Shown piece by piece: positions 48,401 to 61,157 of a DNA stretch of 64,000 nt (position 1 is its first letter; each line of letters opens with the position of its first letter). Made by a program: the position numbers and the translations under genes. This stretch comes from Paracentrotus lividus (lineage: Eukaryota; Echinodermata; Echinoidea; Camarodonta; Echinidae), in the NCBI GenBank assembly GCA_940671915.1, contig CALNVZ010000174.1, forward strand, positions 26,591,115 to 26,655,114, in the 5' to 3' direction. The notes beneath the pieces are model-generated. The model was not told where the DNA came from, searched no databases, and was given only the letters and a program-made list of their open reading frames with translations.

Positions 48401-51400
48401 TAATTTCTATTGATTTCAAGATTTGTGTGTTTTAAGGTTTTCATTACTTAAGGTAGACATACATTGGAGGAGGAAGTTTTTGTGACAACCAACTCACAAT
48501 ATTTGCGAAAATAAAACCATGGTGAAAATAACCACTTATACAGTAGCACTAGACAGAAATGTGAACCAGTGGTTGAGTCCAGTGTTTTAGCTTAATAGTC
48601 TCGGAATTTTGATCATAAGATACATGGTGTGAAACCGCATCAATGTTTCCTCTAGCGAGAGAGTGATCTAAGCCTACTGACGGGGTTATCCTGGATAAAC
48701 AAAACAAAATAAGAGAATAAAAAGAAATAAATGTATTAGCCACACTTCATCCAGGCGGTTCAAGGCGGTTCCAGGCAGTACCTGGTAGGATTACTCCTTG
48801 TAAGTCTACAAGGAAGTGCATTTGGTCATATGTCATTTGCTGATATTCCCCATACACACTTTTAGTATCATTACACTTACCCTTCTATGACTGCGTGCAG
48901 GTAGAGTGGTGCATGTTTCTCTCTCAGCTGTCTAATTACATGGATACACAGCCTCTGGAACAACTGAGAAGGGATAACAATGCACAAGATATATCAAAGT
49001 ATATCATGAAATTGATGTTGATTCTATAATATGAAGAACTAAAGGAAAAAAGGCAAAGACACGAGAGATTATTATTTTCTGTTTTATTTTTGTATTTAAC
49101 ATTGAAATGATTATATATCATGTGAATAAAGTTGAAGACTTATGTAGACTGACGACGTGAATATATACATGAATGAATCAAACCTCTCGCCCTTGCTGTT
49201 GATATAAAGATGGTCCATTGTACATGTTCATTTTAACTCTTGTGTTACAAAAAGCACCATTGTTTCATCATTTTAATGTGCCTATCGGAAATATAAACCA
49301 TTCATTGAACACCCATGAACTAGATTTACACATGTTCAACTAAAGATCATTTAATCACAAATCAAAGTTTGGTTTAAAGGGAAAGTCCAACCATGTGATT
49401 AAATGGTTAAATAGTATTAAACCCCATTGCATATTCCAGTTTATAGGCCATTGTTCCTTTCAAGTCAAGTGTAGGTCTACCTGTCTATATTAAGCCAAAT
49501 GGCATCAGCTACATGATCAGGCTCTCCCTACAACTATTGAACTGAAAATTCAAGAAATTATATTAAGCTAACTGCTCGGGTATATAATATATTAAAATCA
49601 GAAGATCACTTGGTGTGCATAGTACAATATGTTTGTAAAAGAAAGAAAATGGCTGAACTTTCCCTTTAACCATCCAATATTTCTGATACCATGCATCATG
49701 ATGTGACTATGCTAGCATGCAATTGCTCAATAACCTACCTGTCTACATGTTTGTATGGGGCACTTGATAAGGATCTGCTGAGGCCACCAGTCATCTGTTG
49801 CCATGTAGTCTAGGAACCACTGAAAGGTAAAAAAAATCATTAAAAAAATAATTAACATTTTCTCCATTTAAAAAAAAAATCCATCGCATTAAAAAAGTAA
49901 TGAAATCTATACTTCATGTCTACATCTATTTGTAATTTATTTTGTATTCATTTTCCCCATGTCTTTGCCCATTCTTCCTATGTTCTGTTATCTATTTCCT
50001 ATAATTTTAACTAGTGAAACATGTGACACGATGTTTAAATTCTGAAAGACAAGTAATTCCTCATTTTGCTTTGTCAAGATAATCTGCCTTCATCACCTAA
50101 AATTCACTCTTCAATTAACTCTCTTTTAGAGCCAAGTTAAAATTTCTTAGCAATATATTTTGTCAGGCAGAAGTCAATTGACTCAAAATTGTTACCTCCA
50201 AACAACTTCACATCAAGAGAACATCAACATAATCTGGTATTCAAAGTGTCCATTAGACAGACAGTGTGATATTAGTGCATAACATAAATCATTATTCAAT
50301 ATCATTCTTATTATCAACAACTAATCTAACAAAAATGATCAATTTTTCTCTTTGCTTACCTCACATGCCAGAGGACAGGTATGAAACTGATTGGTCATCA
50401 GCTCCATCCATTGCTTGGTGTTAGGTTTCTCTTTGGAATGGATCAATGTCTCCAGCATGAATGATGTAGTCAGCTATAGAAAGAAAGGAACATACACCAC
50501 TCTCATTTCAGTCCATGACAGCATTTTTAATCAATACAAAAAAATAAATTATATCATTTTTCTTGTTACATATTTGATCAAACCTTGTATTGTGACTACA
50601 TTGATATCTAGATGCAATTTTCCCAAATCATATAGAATAGGGTCACCTGTACAAAATAGAGTCACCTGCCTTATACAATCTGTGATAACCCTTTAGCAAA
50701 AAAAAACCGCCAGAGACTGTTCGTCAACTTACTCACTAAACCGCCCAAAACCGTCCGTTTTATGCACGCTATAGTCATGATAATATAAAAAATATGTGAT
50801 CAAACATGCCCATACTTGTTGTGCATTACCCATTGGATGTGTGCTGTCTGATTACGCACATAGGCCCAAATTCACAAACGTGGTTTAGTTAGTCCATGGT
50901 CTAAATCAGGTGGTTTGTGAATACCAAAATTTAGACCATGGTCTAAATCCGTGGTTTAAACAATTGATTTAGACCATGGACTAACTAAACCACGTTTGTG
51001 AATTCGGGCCTTAGAGTATGTTTTATAAGTATTTCTCATTGAAATACCCTGATTCAAACACAGCAAACCCTTTCCATTAGAAGATATGCTGACACTTTTC
51101 ACACAGTCTCTAGGTGTTAAAGGGTTAATGTATCTTCTAAAAGACATCAAGGTCATTTTTAATCTCTTTATTCAGGTGGCCTTTATTTAAAGGTCCAAGT
51201 CCATACAAATTCTTCCATTCAAGAATCCAATACAATAATTACAAAAAGAGTTTATTAATCATTGACAATTCGGAAAAATTCTAGTCTAAATCTTATGGAA
51301 ACAGAAGGTTTAAGATTACACAAAAGTAAAAGAACATGTCCCAACTTACCTTTGAAGCGATGAGTTGTACTTCCTGTGGGTCAGGAAGGGTTGCTGGTAG

Positions 51401-54400
51401 GAAGTTACAGACCTGCCACATGAAGTTCATGTAGTTAAGATCAAAGATGTAGCTATCCTGCAAGTACCTGGTGTTATCCTCCCAAATCCACTGGTAACAC
51501 AAACAAATAAGATCAGGAGATGAATCAAATTGTTCACACAGAAGAAAAATGTATGTTTTGATGTAGTTTTTTTTTTTTTTTTTTTGTACTAATGGTAATT
51601 CTGTATAGACAAAATAGCGATATATATGCGTGTCAGTAAAATTTAAAGGAAAAGCTAGTCTTATTAGGGAGACTACAATGTAGGTAAGTGATAATTTTTG
51701 TTTGTCTTTGTCTTTATTTTTTATCTTTTTATTAGCTGATAATTGCTAATCATTTCATTATCACCATTTTTAACTGGATTTATGAGCTACTATTTTATAG
51801 ACCTTTTGCTTTCCTTGCTTCTGCAATTAGAATGCAAGTGTATTTGTATGCTACTTCTACATGCATGTTATATTTAGAAATGTTGTAAAACCTAGGTTAA
51901 ACCTATACAAGGACTCAATACCAGTTGCGGACCCAGCATTGACTCTGATAAAGGATTACATCAGACCACGCCCAAACGTAATATAGCTGTTATTATCCAA
52001 AGACAATTGAGCCCATAAAATCCTTTGTCAGGGCCTATCCTGGATCTGTGCCTGTCTATACACCTAGATACTACTATTCAAACATACCTCTGCTATTTCC
52101 TTTGATAGATCTACTGTTGTCTCTGATGGTCGGGTCTTCTCTTTAGACTCGCCCTCCTCAGGATCACATTGCTTGTAGTACAGCATGTATGCACTATGAG
52201 TCTGTCATACAGGCAGAAATTGAACTTTCATTAAAGTTGACCTTTATTGGAGATCACTAAAATCAGTGGTTTATGTATCAGAGTAATCTAGAGAGCATGT
52301 AGAAGACAATGGTACCAACTACAACTCATATCGATTATTGGAAATTGATTAAAACGCCATTTTAAAAACACCTGTCAATCACTCTGGCCACGCCCACTTT
52401 CGGTAGAGAATGGAGCGATTTCCTGATGACGTCAGGATATGGAGTTCGGCTCTCAGTGCAGTGCAGCCAGATAGCTAGCTAGGGCAACCCGGCCGTGCCG
52501 TGTTGGCGTGTACGTACCCATACACTCACGCAATGCTGTGTACACGATCTGAGCAGTGATATATGTCAAATCCAATTGCATTAGCTTTGTTTTGTATTCA
52601 TATTTGCAAATAATAACAAAAGTGAGCAATCTTTGTAGCAATTAATGTTGTAGTAATTTCTCTTTGAAAATAATTGCCAGTGCAAGTAGACTAAGTCTTT
52701 TCTACCTACTACTATCTAGTACCTCTCTCGATCACATTTCTTTTTTTAGAGAACATTTTTCTTTTTTAGAGAATAATAAACCCCAGCAATCCATGTATAA
52801 TTTTATATATTTCTAAAAAAATCAAATATGTCTCGATGAAATCGAAAATCTAGAGCTACTTCTGTAAATTTTCCCCCGATGGTGTGCACACAAAAAGCTG
52901 TGATGTTGATAAATTGTGTTTTGGCAGTGATACCCTGTGATGGACAAAATAATAACATTTAATTTTTTTTTTATGAAGAATTTGTTACATTTACAAAGAA
53001 TGGAATACTACTAAAAAGAAAAAAAAAAAAATTAGCTTGGTTGGGTACGTATGGCGAGTGCATGGAATTACATTGGGTCATTGTTGCTCGTTCTCATCCT
53101 TGTGTCTTGTGAGTTGAAAAAGCTGACATCAGGTTCGAACTCCTTGCCAAAGGCAAAGCCAGCGAAAATAAGGAAAACTGCTGGTCGGCGTTGCTGGGGG
53201 TGCATGCAGCTACACGGCGTATGACGGGTATTTCACCCATCGGCTGTCCGGCAAAATGCCAGCAGAAGGAGAGAAGTTTACCGCCTTACAGAAGGCTTGG
53301 ATTGAGTTTATTAATCGAAGGAGAATATTGGATACAAAGGACGCAAAGCTCTATAAGAGCATCGTTCTATGTATATAGTGGACACTTTCGTGAAGAGGAT
53401 TATGAGCATTATCAATCCTTGTTTCATCTAAATTGCCCCTTGGCCTATGCCTAGCATCCCCGTAATTCGCTTGTTCATTTTGCAAATCCTGCCTTGCCAC
53501 TGGCTCATGGAGGTATAGATACACGATAGCTGCAGCTACCTCCTCACTCGAGGGCGAAGCTAGCAGTTGCTGCTTCTGAGCTGGTCGAGGGGCATCGGAC
53601 TTCGCCTCATCTTCTGAAATGTGCACCCAATTCGCCGTCATCGATGTCCGTTTCTGTTCCGTTGCTGCTAGCAATTGAGCTGAGACTTTCTTCCTCATTT
53701 TCATCTTCTGTCTTCGATTTCTAGCTAATTCGAGACTCATCTCTGGATCCGACTCCGTCATTGTTTACGATGTAACGTTAGGTTTGCAATTCCCGGGCCT
53801 ATACACGTACGCGCGCACTCGAAAGCCAGAGAGCCAGCAAACCCGGAAGTCAATTCACAGCCGCGATTCCATATCCTGACGTCAGCATTTGGGTGACTTT
53901 TGGGGTACGTATTTGGGGGAGTTTCAGTGGGGGCGTCCCGATAACTGATAAATGAGCTCCAGAATTTTTTTTAAAATCGGCGATTAGTTAAATAGTATTC
54001 CTCATGTTATTCCCTCCTCAATGATATATAATTCGACCATATTTATTCTCTATGAACATCAACTTTAATTGCATTGGCATAGCATATTGGGAAAACTGTT
54101 ACACTTTTAACTGAATTTAATATTATATGAGAATCATCCTGTAAAATATGATTATGTTGTTTGCACAATCAAACTTGGAACCAAAATTTGGAGCAAATTG
54201 AAAATAGTGAACAAAAAAAACACAAAGCTACATAAAATTTTCAAAAAAATATTAAAAATGGACAGGTAAAATATAAATAAATGGCAGTTATATTTCAAAA
54301 ACTATTTTTTTAAACAAATGTTTTGCCACAAGAGGAAGACAAAGTATCAGTGCACTTTATCAGTCAAAATTTCTAGAAATACCTGAAGTAAATAAAGAGA

Positions 54401-57400
54401 CATCTTTTTATATCCAAAAGGAAATCCTGTCTTACTTCTATATCTTTGATCAAAGGAGCACTTTAATTGTTTAATTGCCAAATGCAAAAGGCTATTAAAT
54501 GACACATTTACAGTACTCCTGGCTGTGGAATGTGACTTACCTTTTCAAAAGAGAAATCCATGTACTTATCAGTCACTGAATCATAGGTCTTGGTCTGTTG
54601 AAAGAAAATGAATCAAGTTCCAAACCAAATACAGAATCAATCAATATCTGTTTTCCCTTACAAGTACAGTTGAAGAAGTTGATTTCAGTGTAAGAAAGCG
54701 ATAGTTTTGGACTCTGGATCAATGATATACCTGAAAACATTATGCATGTTCCATATAACTTTCCAAACCCATGACCCTAAATCTATAAACGTTGTAGAAA
54801 GAAGAAACATGTACAGTTAAATACAACAGACTATGTCAACCAGAATCTATTTCATTTTAAAAGTTGTGCAATTGATGGCAAGTGGTCTTTCCAAATAGTT
54901 TCAAGAAAATGTGCCATGTTGATAAGTACTGTTCACAGCATTAGCTACAATCTCCATATATGTAGCACTGAGAAGATTCACTTCATTTGCCTGGGTTTGC
55001 AACTCAGTGCTGTCTAGTGTTCCCATTTTCTGTCAGTATGCTCCAACTGTAGCTCGCCATTGAACCCCAAACTCCAAACAAGTGACCCCAGTGAACACTC
55101 ACCGTCATCTCCCCACCGTAGCACTCTGCCGGCAGCTGCTTGGGGTCAAAGGGTTTGACCTCTGCATCGTTGAACATGAACCAGCGATCTTCCTCCTGCT
55201 CTCGATGGACACGATCCTGGATGAAACTGTAGTAGTGGCCTCCGTCTGCCGTCCCGGTGTGGACGGTCACTCCGATCAGTTCATACAGGTAGCTCTGGGG
55301 TGGTTGACTGCTACTGGTAGATGCTACATCTATATTGGGGTAGGCATACATAATGTTAACTTTCATTCTAACATCTTTTTATTGCGGCCATGGTGATACA
55401 TATTAATAACTTTTATTTAAACCTTGATCTCATACCTGTGAGTAAGTTACTATTGTGTCCAAACACACTTTTTGGTTTCATTTTCAGAATTCCTGGAACA
55501 ATATAAATAATTCCATTATACATAAATCTTGACCTGAAACATTCAAGAAACTTCTTAAAATATACTGATTTACGAGGTTTTGATTTTGTTTTTTTTTTCT
55601 ACGTTTTTGTTTCTTTGTTTGTTGTTTGTTTGTGTTTGTTTGTTTGTTTTGGGGGGGCATTCTGGCCCCATCTTTAACTCTGAATATACTACATCTAAAG
55701 ATCTCATAAAGCTACGATCACTGTCATCAATATCAAAATCATCATCATCACCATCACCATTATCATCTTTATCAAATGAGGTGAGATGAGATTCATTGAT
55801 TTCCCTTGACTTACCTGACCCCCTGCCTTTGCTGATAAGTGCCTCTTCGGTGTAACCAGACATGTCTAGTTGCCGTGGAAATGAGAAGTGAGTGTTGACT
55901 TTCTCCTTCATCATAGTAACCATATTGAATGTATACCTCATGGTGTTGAAGGAGAGGATCTTTGGTAGTGTCTTGAAGCAAGCCCTGCAAATGCAAAACA
56001 AGCAATAACAATTCTTGGTTGGTCTTAAAGATAATTAAAAATATATATGAGAGAAAAGATGAATACTATCAACATGTCTCTGCATTGAGGAAAATTTCTC
56101 ATGCCAGACAATTTTTTTCAAGTGCTAACTTGGTAAGCTATTCTTTTTCTTCTTTTTCTTCACAGCACTGGCATTATCAAAAATAAAAGCAAAAATATAC
56201 ACATAATAATAAAAAGATCAATATTTACACATCTGTTACAGATTTTTTTAATATTTACATTACATGTAAATGAAGTTTTACAGCTTTAGAAATATGTAAA
56301 ATGAAGTGGCATAAATATTCACAACTACATGTATCTATAAAGTCAGTGGAATGGCTGTCAGATATGATTATACCTTGTTGAAAATTATTTCAAAACAATT
56401 CCAAGCTGGTAGTAGAGATCATGTGTTTCAGAAATGAATGTATATTAAACAGATTTATGGAAAATATTCTACTTCAATAATATAACACTGGGATGATTGG
56501 GATCGGTAATTAGATAATCTTAATCCCATGATAGGCATCCAATGTCTTAATCTTGCAATGGAAATCCCCCTCCCTTGGCCACTGATATAACCAAGCAAGG
56601 TCTACAGGCATGCTCCATTATTCTCCTAATGTTATTATACGCTTTCTACCAAACTATTTTGGCATATTCATTTATAGTTTTGGATATACAGCGAGGGTTT
56701 TATTTGATTACATCAGCATTATTTTTCTATAGTTCTTTAGAAGGCATTGTTTTTTTTTTTTTTAACCCTTTGGGTGCGGGCCTGTGCAACACGATTGTAA
56801 TCCCTGTGATGGAGCGATTTATTGTACACTGACAGTATTATAGAAATTGGTCATGTTTTTTGCTTTCATATACTCCTTGCATCTAACTCTGTCATTTTCA
56901 TGATTTGTTGTAAATGTAAACATGAAAAGGCAGACAGTTTTCTATCTAACACTGTAAGGCATATTCATCAAAACCAATTATAAAATGCGTTATTTTGTAA
57001 AGAAAAGCAGTCATTTTGGCAGAAGTTCTGCTTTCTTCCTTTCCAGTAGATTAACAATGCAAAGTGCATAATGCATGTGCAGTACGCACGATTTCGATCT
57101 ATAAGCTCACTGAATAGTGCTTGAAAAGAGGTCCTGTTTCTTTCAAATTATTTCTATAAAATATGGCTTAAAGAACATAGCAGTGAGCTTCGCACCTCTG
57201 GATAATAGTACCTTTGAATAAGCACCAATTATTAAAAGCTCTGGGGTAAGAAGTTTTGAAATAAAAGCCGGACTTTTAATGCCTACTATATTTGGCATAC
57301 TTTATATTTCATTACATCATTATAGTTACAACAAAATAATTCAGGCAAAATGTCAGATAATCAACCCTCTCATTATGGTGATAAGTATAACCTAGCGAGA

Positions 57401-60400
57401 ATCAGAAAACAACCGGCTTAATCTCCGTGCAACTAATGTTTTATATATATAAACACCTAATCAAAAGTAAGTTCCCCCCTAAAGAACGCAATAAAAGCTC
57501 CCAGTGTAACAAATTATCTAAGTTGAAACCAAGCATAGAATATAGCTACATGTAGGGTTGCTAGGAAGCAGATTCTCGAAAATTAGTGACATCCATGACT
57601 TAACGGCTGAATGAGCACAACATGAACACAAAACGATGCTTTTTCAAAAACTGCAAAATCTATGCTGGGGGATGGCATTCCATTCTTCTTCCAACATCTG
57701 GGCCAGGTTAGCAAGGCTGGTGTTGGCATTAATGTGTGCATAGATTTGCTGTTTTTGAAAAAGCGTCTCTTTTTGTTACTGTTGTGCTCATTCAGCCGTT
57801 AAGACATGGATGTCGCTAATTTTCAAGAAACCGCTTCCTACCAACCCTAGCTATATCCCATGCGTGGTTTCAACTTGAATAACTTGTTTTATTGGAAGAT
57901 TTGATGGGGTTCTTTATGGGGTAACTTACTTTTGATTAGGTGTTTATATTTATAGTAATGAACATTGTTTTAACCCCTTTACCTTTCCATTTCTCTCTCT
58001 TCTTCTCATTCTCAATCTTTATCTCTCTTTCTCCTCTCAAGCTTTATTTGATTATTTCTTCTTCCCCTCCGGAAGCGTACGCCAAAAGTTTAGATCGGGA
58101 ATTCGTTTCTCATGTAAAAATTTGTGGTAATGAAGAGAATTGTTCTTGATTTTTTTCCATATAACTAGGTTATTTCTGTAATGGATATTGAAAATGAATA
58201 TATTTTTGTCCTATTAAGAATTTAGCCCCAAAAAGCTTGTAAAAAGCTGGAAAAGTTTGTCAAAATATTAGGGAACTATCACGGCTTCTCTAGAAGCCCA
58301 TCGTCGCAGACTAAACACCTCGCTCGGCTTCTGTAGAAGCCTGTCGCATCTAAAGGGTTAAAGAGCCTTTACCTCTTTTCAGCTCTAACTTTCTTCCCAC
58401 ACTGTGAGCATGTATACATGTTATCTCCTTCCAGTGTGTCCTTCACTGTAACTTCATCCAGTGATTCCTGCATTAAGAGAAAACATTAAATAATTCAGGG
58501 TTAATGCTTGTTTCTTAAACTTGGACCAAAATTTAGCACAGTACCATGAATATCATTCATTAAACTTTAAAAAATAATTTGTGAACCTTTCTACTCAACT
58601 GTTTGGCATGAATTCTGAACCAAGTTGGGAATTAAACCTCAGACAGATTTAATCACACAATGCACAATTTCACTGCAATTTTAAAACTCGAGTGCAAAAT
58701 TAAACTCAATCCCAGGTCTAGGATTAACCTGGGTTTAAACCTGATCTGAGCTTTAATTTTAAAACATGGTTCAGACTATGGGCATTTGTGAGTAAATTTG
58801 TACTAAGAAACTTATATAAAATCATGTTATATACTAAAATGTGCATAAGTTGATGGTGACTTACATATAGATTCTTCATATCAGCTACTTGACATCTGAC
58901 AGTAAAGAATTCCTCTGTCGTCTGACTCACATGAGGACAGTCCTATATATTGGAGAAATTTAGATTTCATTATAAGCAATTTTACATCATGATGAACTTT
59001 ACATCATGTTGCATTATTGTGCTCTCTATTATGGCTATATGCATGTGAATTATGGACATTGACTGCGGAACTAGCAAAGAAAATAAAGCTACTCAAGTAG
59101 AGGCCATATTACGAAGGCAGAAGTATGAAGAAGAGTGGGCCAGCACATGAACAACTACAAAGATCTACTGTCCACTGTAAAAAAGAGGAAGCTTAAATAG
59201 TATAATCATGTATCAAGATCATGTTGCCTTTCAAAAACCAGCTTACTAGGAACTGTTTAAGGAAAGAGCAGAAGCAGAAGACAATGGACTGACAATATCA
59301 CAGTGTGGACTAAATAGGATTATGGACATATTAAGCAGGAATTTATATTGGAGGACACCAAGACAGTATCAGCTATAGATGTTAACATTTTCGAAGGAAT
59401 TCTAATTGCATTTAACCATCTTAAAGAAATACAAATTAGGTTTAGTAAATGCAAATATTTCAGAAAAGATACTCTAATTCAATGTTTAAACTTTGTGTAT
59501 TGTCACAGGCTTATTTTACTCATGATTTATAACAGGAACATACATACATTGACATATTTACATAATTGCATAAAGTTTCATGAAGCACAATAATTCATTA
59601 TACCTTTATGTTGAACTTATTATATAAGGTTGCTTTTTTTTGTTAATTTTACAACTGTAACATAGGATGATGGAGATTAGAAATTAGATTATCTTAAACC
59701 CATGATAGGTATCCAATGTGTTAATCTTGCATGGAAATCCATAGCTGCCAACATTTGAAATTTCAAATTAGTAATGATCAGATAAAAAACACAGAAATGT
59801 GCGCGAAGCGCACATCACGAGCGCGAAGCGCGAAGTCCCTTGCGGCCGGGGTCCAGGGCCCACCTAAGGGCCCTGGAAGCTCTGGGGTTCTAGACGCTCT
59901 CTGGTGCAATCTGAGCCCTATTTTGGAGCATTTATTTTTAAACCTTTTTTTTTTCTGTTGTTTTTAGGGTGGAGCTTAGGTTTGAGAAAATTATTGCCAA
60001 AATTTTTTCATGAATCTGAAGATGAATGAATAAATAAACTCAATGAAATATGAGCATTCACAATATCACTTACATAGTATCAAATACATTTGGATTATTA
60101 TTCAAGAAAAAGAAAAAAAAAAAAAAAAAACCTTACCACAGTTGTTAAGAGGTCTATGTAGCTGATGCTTTTAAAATCCTATTTTATCCTATCCTATTTG
60201 CTATTTAAATCCTGCGAAGTTGACATCCATGAAGTTATCTTGAGTGTGGATGAAGATTCAGATTCAAAATTCCCGATGTTAGTTTTGATTTGGTATGCAA
60301 AACAATGTCACTACGGCCGCCATGAGCGATGGAGATATCCCTTCGACATATCGTACAAAATGCATGTTGTTTGCTTTTTCCCGATTTGGTGATGAAGTCA

Positions 60401-61123
60401 AACTCTGTTCCATATTTGCTGTTGTAACATTGTCCCTTTTTACGCTCCATTTTCCACCATTTATGGTCCAAAACTAGAGAAGAAGAGGAGACAAAATACG
60501 GTCGACGTTCGCTAGCGACATCACAACTGCATCACACACAATACACACGTGCACTAACATCATCAACATGCATGTTCACGCGAATGCGCTGTTTTCGTCT
60601 TTCGCTGTGTGTATGCACTAAGATCAACGTGCATGTACTTTGAATGGCCTTCCGCCTTCACTACGAATGCGCTGTTTTCGTGTGTTGCTTTCATGTGCAC
60701 GTACGTACGTACGCGCGCGCCGTAGTAGAACTACATAGAACATGCATATAACACGTGCGTGAGTGGTCATAATATAATACATGTATAATGGCGCTCATAT
60801 TCGTAATTTTTAAAGGTGCATTCGTATTTTCGTATAAAGGGTAAAAATTCGTAATAATTACGAATTTTTCGTAACAGTTGGCAGCTATGGAAATCCCCCT
60901 CCCTTGACCATTGATATGACCAAGCAAGGTCTACAGGCATGCTTCGTTACAAAAATGTAAGCTTCATCAGCCAATATTTAAATGGGAACTATCTAGAAGC
61001 TGCTAATTAAAAGAGAACAAAACTTATCTTTTCCAGAAATTTTTGTGAATAATATACATGTACATTTTTGGCGAGTCAGGCACCTTTGAATGTCATGGCA
61101 GAGAAATGGCGCCTAATAAATGC

Positions 61124-61157
<34 letters not shown>

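Larger units (their letters stand above)
52330..54000. mobile_element. DNA transposon with long diverged inverted ends and a THAP-like gene
   Basis: The outer ~130 bases on each side pair imperfectly: AACGCCATTTTAAAAAC against the complement of TTTTAAAATCGGCG, CCACGCCCACT against its counterpart near 53930, and TGACGTCAGGATATGGA against TCCATATCCTGACGTCA. It fills an intron between USP34 exons 9 and 10 and is GC-richer than its host intron. Exact ends and target duplication were not resolved. Confidence 0.55.
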
